Source: an uncultured Bacilli bacterium (GTDB lineage: Bacteria > Bacillota_I > Bacilli_A > RF39 > UBA660). From it: DNA of 7,390 bases. Below the pieces are notes generated by a model. The model ran no database searches. It saw only the letters and a program-made list of their open reading frames with translations, and was not told where the DNA came from. The stretch lies in contig CANQMB010000051.1 in assembly GCA_947624845.1 (NCBI GenBank), positions 1-7,390 on the forward strand. The letters run 5' to 3'. This document shows positions 1-7,008 of this stretch, piece after piece (the first letter of the stretch is position 1; each line of letters begins with the position of its first letter). Made by a program: the position numbers and the translations under genes.

Positions 1-35
1 TGCCGGATTATGAGAACTCTTCTCAAAATCCGGCA
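1..35. repeat. 35-bp interrupted palindrome inside the protease coding sequence
   Basis: Arms TGCCGGATT (1-9) and AATCCGGCA (27-35) are perfect reverse complements. Inside them TGAGAA (11-16) pairs with TTCTCA (20-25) around a CTC loop; the only unpaired stem position is A10/A26. It lies in frame and encodes PDYENSSQNPAS, part of the linker before the calcium loop. The outer arms are clearly more GC-rich than the surrounding gene. It is not followed by a T-run, so it is not a normal terminator. Role unknown; it may be a mobile palindrome, a recombination site, an mRNA structure or an assembly foldback. Confidence 0.8.
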
Positions 36-3000
36 TCCAGCATCTCTTCGAAAAAAACGGTGACGGCTTCGAAAACCAATGCGAAGAAAAAAGAGACTTC
101 CTTTGCTGTTGATGTCAATAATGATGGGAAAGTTGATGTCAATGATCCTGCTAGTATTGTTCCTAGTGTCAATAAAGAAATTCAAGTTCAATTAGAAGAA
201 AAAGATGATAAAGAAAATTATATTCAAAAAGGAGAAGAAATAACCCTTCATTTTAAAGCGAACATCAATAAAAAAGGAATTACAATCAAACAAGTGAAAA
301 TTGGGGACGTATACTATAATGTTACTTTCAACAACGGTGTTTATTCTGTTCAATTAGATACTCCTGAAAAAGCTGGAAAATATACTTTTCATATAACAGA
401 AGTGGTTTTAAGTAATGATCAAAAAATCAAAACTCATCTGGAGATTACAAAAGAGATTTTAAAGGATGTCCCTTATATAAATAGAGTGAATTTAAATGAT
501 GAGAAGGGGACATTGAAATTTCACTTAGTAGATGAAGATAAAGCCTTTATCGATGGCGTCGTTACGCTTTATGACGGAGAAGAAAAAGTGACAAGTCATT
601 CTGTTGAACAGGATCAGACTACCCTTCAATTTCAAGCAGAAGAAGATAAAACTTATGTTGTTAAAATTGTAGGAAACTATGATTTAGATAGTAAAACTGG
701 AGATAAAAAGAATGCCTACAGTAATCAAAATATGTTGACTCAGTCTTTTATGATTGGTGGAGATTATCATTTTACTTTAACGGATCTTTCTATTACGGAT
801 GCTATTTTAGAAAATGAGACTCCAGTCATCTCATTTACGAGTATGAACAATCGAGAGGCGAAAGTCGTCACTGCCAATGTCCAAACGAAAGAAAAAACAA
901 TCGATTATCCGATTACTAAAATGGATGATAATCATTATGAAGTTGAATTAACTGGCGCTGATACGACGCCTGGAAAACATACGGTAACTTTAAATTATGT
1001 TGAATTAGATAGTCTAAAAACATTTTATAGCGATAAGGATTATAAGGCTCGAACCTTAACTTATACCGTTTTAAAAAATGCACCTAAAGTAGAAAATTTA
1101 CAAGTTTGCGATGACCATGAGAATCGAAATATTACAGCCACTTTTCAATTGCAAGATGAGTTTCAAGCTACGAATAAATTGACGATTGCCTTAGTAGATT
1201 CCACAGGAAAAATAGTGAGCAAACAAGAAATTTCTAAAGAGGATTTTCAATCAGGAAAAAATTTTGAAGTATCCCTATCTTATAAAGATAGTACAGATGG
1301 TTTTTATAAAGTAAAAGTTCTAGCGAACTATGACCTTTCGGATAATTATAAATATACGAATAAAAGTCTTTCAGAAAAAGAAATTTTAACGACGACGAAG
1401 GATGATATTTATATTTCTGAAATGTATATTCAAGGAGGAAATTTATATCCAACGAAAGATAAAAAAGATTATCGAGTTGCATTTACCATTCACGTGGGAG
1501 ATTCTGTTAAAAAAATAGCCCCTGCGAAATATGCAGGAAGAGCATACAATCAAATACAATCGATCACGATTAATGGCCTTAATTATGCGGTAGATGCTAT
1601 GAGTGGTTGGGAAGATAAAAGCTTCACTACTTACAAAGTAACTGCCAATCTTATCATACCAGATGAATCAGGGCCTCTTACAATCAAAGCGAATCGAGTT
1701 CAACTTGGAATGAATGGATATTATAATATGACCAGAAGTGATATGTATTCCGTAGAAGAACAAGAACTGACGATTGATGTTTTAAAGGATAAACCTAAAA
1801 TAGAAAACTTAATCATTCATGATGATTATGAAAAAGAGGAAGCTACTTTCGATTTTGATGTAGTATTAGATAAAAAGGCTACTGGAAATGCCAATGATTT
1901 CAAAGATGGAATGATTAAATTTGGTGATAAGACGGCAGAGGTTGGTGTAGGTCGTAATCATATTACTCTCAGTGATATTCCGAAAGATGAAAATCTCGAT
2001 TTAACAATTACGGGTAGTTATGATTTAGATACGGATACTTTAATCGAGGATTCAGATAAAAATGAGACAAAAAATGGGGAATTACTAAAAATAAAATATG
2101 GTTTATATGATAAAGAGACCTATCAAGATGTTACAATAAAAAATCAAAGTGAAAATCACTATTTTGAAAAAAATGAAAAAATGAAATTCAATTTGGATAT
2201 TTTAAATATTGATCCAAAACTAGAAGCAACGCCAAGTAAAGTAATTATGAATGAAAAGGAGTATATTTTAACGCCTACGGAAAAAGGTTATGAATTACTT
2301 CTAGATGGTTATCATAGTTCTGGAGAAAAAGAGTTAACGATTACAGATATTATTTTGAATAATGGTAAAAAGATTACTTTAGGAAAGGCTTATACACTAA
2401 ATCCAGAAGTTTTAAAAGATATTCCAAGTATTTCTGATTTTAATTATGAAGAGTTAACGAATCAAGTGAAAGTAACATTCAATTTGAAAGATCCAGATTC
2501 TGCACTTGTCGGTCCAGCTAAAGTCATCATCACAGATCAAAATAATCGAGAAGTGTATAAGGGAGATTTCAAAAAAGAATTGCGCTTTAATCGTGATAAA
2601 AATATTTTAAGGTATTACGTTAAAATTATTGCTGATTATGATCGAGATATCGATACGACGAAAGAAAGTGAAAATTATTATTCCAATAAAAAACTTTTAG
2701 ATGAGATTATCTCTTTAGATAAAAATAATATTGAATTAAAAGAAATTACGGATGTGAATTTATATAAGGTGGAAGAAGATCATGGAAATACGTCCATTGT
2801 ACTTGAGGATACTGTAAATATAAATGAATTAAAAAATAATTTACAAAACTACTTTGTTGAAATTCAAATGGAAAATATGCCAAGTGCTAGAGCTAAAATC
2901 AACCAGGTGATTGAAAATGATCAAACCTTGACTTTCGTTTTAGAATATCAATATGTAACACAAGAAGGGAAGAAATCACAGTTAATTAGAATTGCTTATG

Positions 3001-6000
3001 GTTCTATTGAGGGGGATGTAGCTAAAAATAAAACTCATCCAGCAGATGCTTTTAAAGCTTTACTTGAAGAACTAAAATCAAAAGACAAAGTTACTTTGCA
3101 TCAAAATTATGATGCCAGCAGTATTGAAAATACAGATGAGATCGCTTATGTGATGGATGATTATCGTGGTACTCTAGATGGAAATGGTTATACGATTAAA
3201 AATTTGACCAAGCCATTGTTTAATAAAATTGTCAAAGACGGAACTGTTCAAAATTTGAATTTGGTCGATGTCAATTTAAGTAGAACTGGTCGGGCGGCCC
3301 TTGCCAATGAGACAAATGGTGCTAAAATAACCAATATTGTTGTCAATAATGTTTCAAAAAATGGTGCCTCTACTGGTCAAAATGGTGGTTTAGTCGGTTT
3401 AGCAAAAGAAAATACGGTCATTGAAAATTGTGGTGTAAAAAATGCCAATCTCAATGTTTCCGGTGATAACATTCAACAAAATGGTGGTTTGGTTGGTTGC
3501 CTTGAAAAATCGATCATTAGAAATAGTTATGCAACAGGAAAAGTTTATAATGGTGGAAACTTTACGGCTGGTTTTGCTGCCAATGTTTTAACAAATAGTG
3601 AAATTACCAATAGCTATTCACAAGTAGATGCGACCGGTAATATTCAATGTGATTTTGCTTGTACTTATCAAAATTCCACTTCCACTTATAAAAATAATGT
3701 ATCGTTAGGAAGAGGAACGGTCTTTGTAAGTGCGACTAATAAAATATTAGAAAATAATTATTATGTACACGAAGGCGATAGTAGTATAGAGGGAGTTACT
3801 CATATTACGAAAGATCAAATCACCAAAGAATTTTTAAGTTCCGAAGCGAAATTTAATACAGATATTTGGTATTTGGATAAAGTGTCTTCAAATGGTTATC
3901 CCGTTTTTCAATATGAGAGAAGTTCATGTTTAACTGATACAACGAATGCAGATTATGATGATACAAAGGAAACTTTGTATGCCAATTTACTTAAATTCAT
4001 GCCATTTTATGATAGTGATAAGATCATTGAATTATCTAAAAGTGTTCTTAACAATCCACTATTAACAGAGGATGAGGTCTCTCATATTGTCCCTGTAGAT
4101 GAATCTGGTTCTCTAGTTACTTATTTAACTACGGATAATCCAAAAAAAGTAAATAAAATAAAAATAATATTCCAAAGTGGAAAAGATATGGAATATGACG
4201 TTACTTACGATAAAACTTATGATATGGTTGCCACTTATCAAATTCCATCTTTAGGAATCGATTATCATTATAATCATTATGTAATTAATTCAAATTCTCA
4301 AGTAGTCAATAATTTAACAAATTATTTAAAAGGATTAGATTATACAAATAATTTAGATATTTTAACTACAAATAGTGATAGTAGAATTTATCGAGATTTC
4401 TATAATGAGACTACGAAAAATGAATTAAAAGATTTTGTTTTAAAATATTTATCTAATAGTAATTATACGAATACAACAAATGATGATGTTATGAATAGTT
4501 ATATTGAAAGAGAAGTAAAAAAAGATCAAAAGATTGAGAGAGCTCTCTATATTTATAATTATTTTAGGCGTTTTTATGATTTAGATATAGATGGTATGAA
4601 ACTATATGACTTCGTGATGTTTAACATGCAAGGGTTCTATAAAGGATTAACATTCGATACCATTACCAATTTATATTTTGGAGATAAAACAGGTTCTAAC
4701 TTTGATACGAACATTACAGGTACGGTATATAGAAATCTTCTTAGTAGTTATACAAATCTACCTCGTATATCTAATTTTTTAGAATATGTTGTAACTCATT
4801 TAAGTAACTACAATATGGATCAGTGGACTGCGGATCAATTCAAGGGGCTTTTAGTGGAAGTGCCTGTTGAGGGTCATGAAGAAGTACAATATACGCTATG
4901 GGATCATTTTAGTAACGAAGATCAAAGCTATAGTGGAGATCGTTATGCTGTATATAACTACGTTCTTCCTATTTTAACTCTTCCAGAAACTGCCGCTTAT
5001 ATTATTTCAGCACCAGCTCAATTTACAATTGGATCGCAAAGAGTATATACAGGAAATCCGACGGATCCAGCAGAAATTGAAAAGTTGAAAGCAAAAATGC
5101 AAATTTATACGGAGAGAATATCTTCTTATTATAATACAACTTACGCTATATTACAGGATTCCAAACTATTGAACGATATTCATTTATATCAAGTAGATAA
5201 ACGAACGACAAAAAATGAAAATGGAGTTTCTGTTTATAACAATCCATATTCAACAGAAGAACTATTCCACAAGAATTTCGATGAAGTTGTCAATGTTTGG
5301 CCAGCTACTTATGGAGTCAATGCTGGTAACTGGGGAGATCGTATCGAATGGAATGTCGCTGGATTTATGGATAGTAATATCAAAAATGATGGAAAACTGG
5401 ATGAAGGTCATCCAACTTGGGCAACATGGTCTCATGAAACTGCTCACTATTTAGATGCTAGATTGTTCTTAAAGAATCATGGTCGTAGATATGATGCCGG
5501 TGGAGAAGATTATGCAGATGAGTTCTTAATGCAAAAGTTTGGTATGGGTGTTGTTATGAATTTATCTATAAAATTTAATGATGACGCGATGGTGGCAACG
5601 AACTTAAAACCTGAAAGAATCAGTAGCAAAGAAAAAATTCATAGTTTTTATAGTAGAATGTATGATTCTATTTACGTTTTAGATTATATTGAAGCCATGG
5701 CTTTCTTAAAACTTGATCCTGATGCTCAGAAAGCCCTTGGTGTTCAAATTTCGTATCCATTAGAAAATTTCAAATTCCAAACAATCGATGGGAAAACAGA
5801 TGGTGTAACAAAAGAATGTAATTATGAAACTTGTCCACAAAATTATCTAGGAAAAACTTATAGTGAAGATGAGTATGCAAAATATAGAGCAAGACAAACG
5901 ACTCGATATACGCGTTTAAGCAGTCTTCAAGAAGTTCCTCAGTTAAAGACAATCAATGATTTAATTAAAAATCGAATCATGCTTTATACAAATTTGAAAA

Positions 6001-6893
6001 CGACTACATCCAGAGGTTCTAATTCTTATGGTGGTGAGGGAATCGATATTGTTCACTGGTATCAACCGAATAATCCAGATGGTAGACCCGATTCTTATTC
6101 ATTAAAATGGTTCTCTTATGAAATGTTAGGATATAAAGGTTATGACCAAGGATTTGTTGAATATGCTAGTAATGTCCATTCTAAAGTACAGAAAACATAT
6201 AAGAGTTTAGCGAATCCATTTGATGAGAATGGAAATCCAAATTTAGATGATGTTAATTTTAAATCCGATGATATGGCCATCAGTACAATTTCTGATGGAG
6301 AATATCATACGATTGATGATTATAAATTAGCAAGATTTAAACAAACAGAAGAGAAATTAAAATATCTTAAAATTATTAATGTTGATTCCTATGCGAAAAA
6401 AATGTATGATGCATTATTAGAAGATGCTAAAAATAATGATATTGCCTATACAAAGAGTGCTAGTGTAAGAAAAGAAATGTATTTTGAACTTAAAAGAAAA
6501 ACCGATGACTTTATGCAAGATATTTATTCAGATAAAGAAGAACAGGAGATCACTTTTAACAACGAGATGTTTGATGATGAGGCTCATGAGGCAACAAGTA
6601 TCGATAATTCGGAAAAAACAAAAGAAAATTCAATAATGAGCACTCAGAAAAAAGAGAAAAGTAGTTCATCTTTTGAACAAAATAGTCAAAAAACAAATCC
6701 AAATATAGAATCAGAACCCAATACGAAAGAGAAAACAGAAATTCCCGAAAATTCTATAGTTCCTAATGATGCAGAAGAAAAAATCGGGGAAGAGGATGCT
6801 TCCAGTAGTGAGAAATCAGATAAATCTCAACAAAAGTTCAATCAAGAGGCAATTGATGAAAAGAAGGAATTTACAAATGATGCCCCTTCTTAA
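3..6893 (+). CDS. M26-family (ZmpA/ZmpB/ZmpC, IgA1-protease-like) zinc metallo-endopeptidase, 5'-truncated by window edge
   Basis: Seen: one open frame of 2296 codons from the first complete codon (position 3) to TAA at 6891, with no upstream stop, so the true start is outside the window. Residues below count from position 3. Domains in order: Ser/Lys linker (1-34); dockerin-like calcium loop (37-48); about four repeated modules (152 to about 1000); M26 N-terminal-like region with YRGTLDGNG (from 1054) and two NGGLVG GLUG motifs (1127, 1160); catalytic region (about 1340-2150) with HETAH 1811-1815 and Glu1835; acidic/Ser/Lys tail (2181-2296). Family knowledge: M26 enzymes are secreted, wall-associated zinc proteases; characterised members cleave IgA1, mucins or other host proteins, and the streptococcal ones carry signal peptide and LPXTG anchor near the N-terminus, which would be upstream here. 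No LPXTG or C-terminal membrane segment is visible. Inference: extracellular protease; substrate cannot be read from sequence. An intact zinc site and unbroken frame argue against a pseudogene. Monocistronic, given the terminator just downstream. Confidence 0.92.
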   Translation, partial: PDYENSSQNPASSISSKKTVTASKTNAKKKETSFAVDVNNDGKVDVNDPASIVPSVNKEIQVQLEEKDDKENYIQKGEEITLHFKANINKKGITIKQVKIGDVYYNVTFNNGVYSVQLDTPEKAGKYTFHITEVVLSNDQKIKTHLEITKEILKDVPYINRVNLNDEKGTLKFHLVDEDKAFIDGVVTLYDGEEKVTSHSVEQDQTTLQFQAEEDKTYVVKIVGNYDLDSKTGDKKNAYSNQNMLTQSFMIGGDYHFTLTDLSITDAILENETPVISFTSMNNREAKVVTANVQTKEKTIDYPITKMDDNHYEVELTGADTTPGKHTVTLNYVELDSLKTFYSDKDYKARTLTYTVLKNAPKVENLQVCDDHENRNITATFQLQDEFQATNKLTIALVDSTGKIVSKQEISKEDFQSGKNFEVSLSYKDSTDGFYKVKVLANYDLSDNYKYTNKSLSEKEILTTTKDDIYISEMYIQGGNLYPTKDKKDYRVAFTIHVGDSVKKIAPAKYAGRAYNQIQSITINGLNYAVDAMSGWEDKSFTTYKVTANLIIPDESGPLTIKANRVQLGMNGYYNMTRSDMYSVEEQELTIDVLKDKPKIENLIIHDDYEKEEATFDFDVVLDKKATGNANDFKDGMIKFGDKTAEVGVGRNHITLSDIPKDENLDLTITGSYDLDTDTLIEDSDKNETKNGELLKIKYGLYDKETYQDVTIKNQSENHYFEKNEKMKFNLDILNIDPKLEATPSKVIMNEKEYILTPTEKGYELLLDGYHSSGEKELTITDIILNNGKKITLGKAYTLNPEVLKDIPSISDFNYEELTNQVKVTFNLKDPDSALVGPAKVIITDQNNREVYKGDFKKELRFNRDKNILRYYVKIIADYDRDIDTTKESENYYSNKKLLDEIISLDKNNIELKEITDVNLYKVEEDHGNTSIVLEDTVNINELKNNLQNYFVEIQMENMPSARAKINQVIENDQTLTFVLEYQYVTQEGKKSQLIRIAYGSIEGDVAKNKTHPADAFKALLEELKSKDKVTLHQNYDASSIENTDEIAYVMDDYRGTLDGNGYTIKNLTKPLFNKIVKDGTVQNLNLVDVNLSRTGRAALANETNGAKITNIVVNNVSKNGASTGQNGGLVGLAKENTVIENCGVKNANLNVSGDNIQQNGGLVGCLEKSIIRNSYATGKVYNGGNFTAGFAANVLTNSEITNSYSQVDATGNIQCDFACTYQNSTSTYKNNVSLGRGTVFVSATNKILENNYYVHEGDSSIEGVTHITKDQITKEFLSSEAKFNTDIWYLDKVSSNGYPVFQYERSSCLTDTTNADYDDTKETLYANLLKFMPFYDSDKIIELSKSVLNNPLLTEDEVSHIVPVDESGSLVTYLTTDNPKKVNKIKIIFQSGKDMEYDVTYDKTYDMVATYQIPSLGIDYHYNHYVINSNSQVVNNLTNYLKGLDYTNNLDILTTNSDSRIYRDFYNETTKNELKDFVLKYLSNSNYTNTTNDDVMNSYIEREVKKDQKIERALYIYNYFRRFYDLDIDGMKLYDFVMFNMQGFYKGLTFDTITNLYFGDKTGSNFDTNITGTVYRNLLSSYTNLPRISNFLEYVVTHLSNYNMDQWTADQFKGLLVEVPVEGHEEVQYTLWDHFSNEDQSYSGDRYAVYNYVLPILTLPETAAYIISAPAQFTIGSQRVYTGNPTDPAEIEKLKAKMQIYTERISSYYNTTYAILQDSKLLNDIHLYQVDKRTTKNENGVSVYNNPYSTEELFHKNFDEVVNVWPATYGVNAGNWGDRIEWNVAGFMDSNIKNDGKLDEGHPTWATWSHETAHYLDARLFLKNHGRRYDAGGEDYADEFLMQKFGMGVVMNLSIKFNDDAMVATNLKPERISSKEKIHSFYSRMYDSIYVLDYIEAMAFLKLDPDAQKALGVQISYPLENFKFQTIDGKTDGVTKECNYETCPQNYLGKTYSEDEYAKYRARQTTRYTRLSSLQEVPQLKTINDLIKNRIMLYTNLKTTTSRGSNSYGGEGIDIVHWYQPNNPDGRPDSYSLKWFSYEMLGYKGYDQGFVEYASNVHSKVQKTYKSLANPFDENGNPNLDDVNFKSDDMAISTISDGEYHTIDDYKLARFKQTEEKLKYLKIINVDSYAKKMYDALLEDAKNNDIAYTKSASVRKEMYFELKRKTDDFMQDIYSDKEEQEITFNNEMFDDEAHEATSIDNSEKTKENSIMSTQKKEKSSSSFEQNSQKTNPNIESEPNTKEKTEIPENSIVPNDAEEKIGEEDASSSEKSDKSQQKFNQEAIDEKKEFTNDAPS
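111..146 (+). other. Single dockerin-like / EF-hand-type calcium-binding loop in the protease
   Basis: Residues 37-48 (counting from position 3) read DVNNDGKVDVND, matching the dockerin type I calcium loop D-x-N-x-D-G-x-V-D-x-x-D with ligand positions 1, 3, 5 and 12 all filled. A true dockerin has two such segments; only one is visible, and the residues after it move straight into the first beta-rich module. It more likely stabilises the junction between linker and modules by binding calcium than binds a cohesin. Confidence 0.6.
456..3002 (+). repeat. Array of about four diverged extracellular modules in the protease N-terminal half
   Basis: A signature of V/I-L-K-D/N-x-P, followed by a beta-strand-like stretch, recurs at nucleotides 456, 1068, 1779 and 2409, giving units of 204, 237, 210 and about 198 residues. 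Each unit carries a second marker 73-86 residues later: NYDLD (675), NYDLS (1326), SYDLD (2016), DYDRD (2634). After that marker comes a longer sub-domain that often contains ITDxxL or similar and a closing G-K/E-x-T/L-T-I strand. A half unit lacking the first sub-domain precedes the array (about 168-455). The units are alike only in protein, not at DNA level, so the duplication is old. Inference: beta-sandwich stalk domains that hold the catalytic domain away from the wall, as in other M26 proteins. Confidence 0.75.
3162..3500 (+). other. GLUG-motif / beta-helix-like M26 N-terminal region
   Basis: The stretch begins with YRGTLDGNGYTIKNL, goes through KPLFNKI and VQNLNLVDVNL, and contains two NGGLVG motifs (nucleotides 3381 and 3480, 33 residues apart), each followed by a V/IIxN(C/S)xxxNxxL/AxGxV-type strand pattern. 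This is the usual content of the M26 N-terminal region, in which GLUG repeats build a small beta-helix ahead of the protease domain. It is the clearest evidence, apart from the zinc motif, for placing the protein in M26 and not another HEXXH family. Confidence 0.8.
5433..5507 (+). other. Zinc-binding active site HETAH + 20-residue-spaced Glu
   Basis: Codons for HETAH lie at 5433-5447 (residues 1811-1815), followed by YLDARLFL, GRR and then GGEDYADEF. The Glu of GGED (nucleotides 5505-5507, residue 1835) is exactly 20 residues after the second His, the spacing known for the third zinc ligand in M26. In HEXXH enzymes the two His bind zinc and the first Glu activates water. The downstream GRR...E context matches streptococcal Zmp proteins as I remember them. 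Those typically have HEMTH; here the two variable positions are Thr-Ala. Confidence 0.85.
6543..6890 (+). other. Low-complexity charged C-terminal tail of the protease
   Basis: The last 116 residues are dominated by Glu, Lys, Ser, Asn, Asp and Gln with almost no aromatic or long hydrophobic stretches, and contain short Ser runs (SSSS, ASSSE). There is no LPXTG-like signal, no membrane helix and no recognisable repeat or binding module. It follows the last recognisable catalytic-domain segment (GYDQGFVEYAS and the helical stretch after it), so it is probably a disordered extension. Function not recognised. Confidence 0.7.
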
Positions 6894-6904
6894 AAAAGAA
6901 AAAG

Positions 6905-6940
6905 AAACTAACCGATTTTATTTAGGTTAGTTTTTATTTT
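6905..6940 (+). terminator. Rho-independent terminator of the protease gene
   Basis: AAACTAACC (6905-6913) pairs perfectly with GGTTAGTTT (6925-6933) around an 11-base loop and is followed by a T-rich tract to 6940 (TTTTTATTTT from 6931). It begins 11 bases after the stop codon. The A-rich stretch before the stem could let it work in the other direction too, but no minus-strand gene faces it in the window. Confidence 0.88.
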
Positions 6941-6956
6941 TAGATAATGTTATAAT
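6927..6956 (+). promoter_or_regulatory. Extended -10 promoter for the DUF4186 gene
   Basis: TGTTATAAT at 6948-6956 is a perfect extended -10 (TG-n-TATAAT). The best-placed -35 is TTAGTT at 6927-6932, which is poor, as often found with extended -10 promoters. The -35 region overlaps the end of the upstream terminator. Expected transcription start is near 6963, which leaves room for the Shine-Dalgarno site at 6997 and makes an ATG at 6967 unlikely to be used. Confidence 0.65.
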
Positions 6957-6983
6957 CATATTAAGAATGGATTATGATTATAA
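6950..6983. promoter_or_regulatory. 11-bp inverted repeat over the -10 box and start region, candidate operator
   Basis: TTATAATCATA (6950-6960) and TATGATTATAA (6973-6983) are perfect reverse complements separated by 12 bases. The left arm contains the -10 hexamer and the centre lies at the predicted transcription start. A dimeric repressor bound here would block the promoter. No regulator gene is in the window, and the arms are A/T-only apart from one C/G pair, so chance is a real alternative. Confidence 0.4.
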
Positions 6984-6996
6984 TCTTTTTGATATC

Positions 6997-7002
6997 GAGG
7001 GG
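6997..7002 (+). promoter_or_regulatory. Shine-Dalgarno site that fixes the DUF4186 start
   Basis: GAGGGG lies six bases before ATG 7009. The in-frame ATG 14 codons earlier (6967) has no comparable purine-rich site and would sit almost on the predicted transcription start. The site therefore decides for 7009. Confidence 0.75.
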
Positions 7003-7008
7003 ATTTAT

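Noticed and set aside
60..62. GTG as start codon of the protease
   Set aside because: The frame is open to the window edge, there is no Shine-Dalgarno site and no signal peptide follows; it is an internal Val codon in the linker.
1234..1482. Minus-strand open frames of 60-82 codons within the protease (1234-1482, 5262-5447, 5770-5952)
   Set aside because: They are antisense to a clearly coding, domain-rich frame, have no recognisable product and no convincing start signals.
3381..3500. GGTGGTTT-rich DNA repeats as a CRISPR or tandem DNA repeat
   Set aside because: The repetition is of the NGGLVG protein motif only; no regular DNA repeats or spacers.
4980..4994. LPETA as a sortase signal
   Set aside because: It lacks the Gly, is in the middle of the catalytic region and is not followed by a membrane segment and positive tail.
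5215..5454. Plus-strand alternative-frame ORF over the zinc site
   Set aside because: Out-of-frame shadow of the conserved catalytic segment; its translation resembles nothing.
6967..6969. Upstream ATG as start of the DUF4186 gene, adding 14 residues
   Set aside because: No ribosome binding site, it lies about four bases from the predicted transcription start, and the extra residues do not resemble the family; ATG 7009 has GAGGGG six bases ahead.
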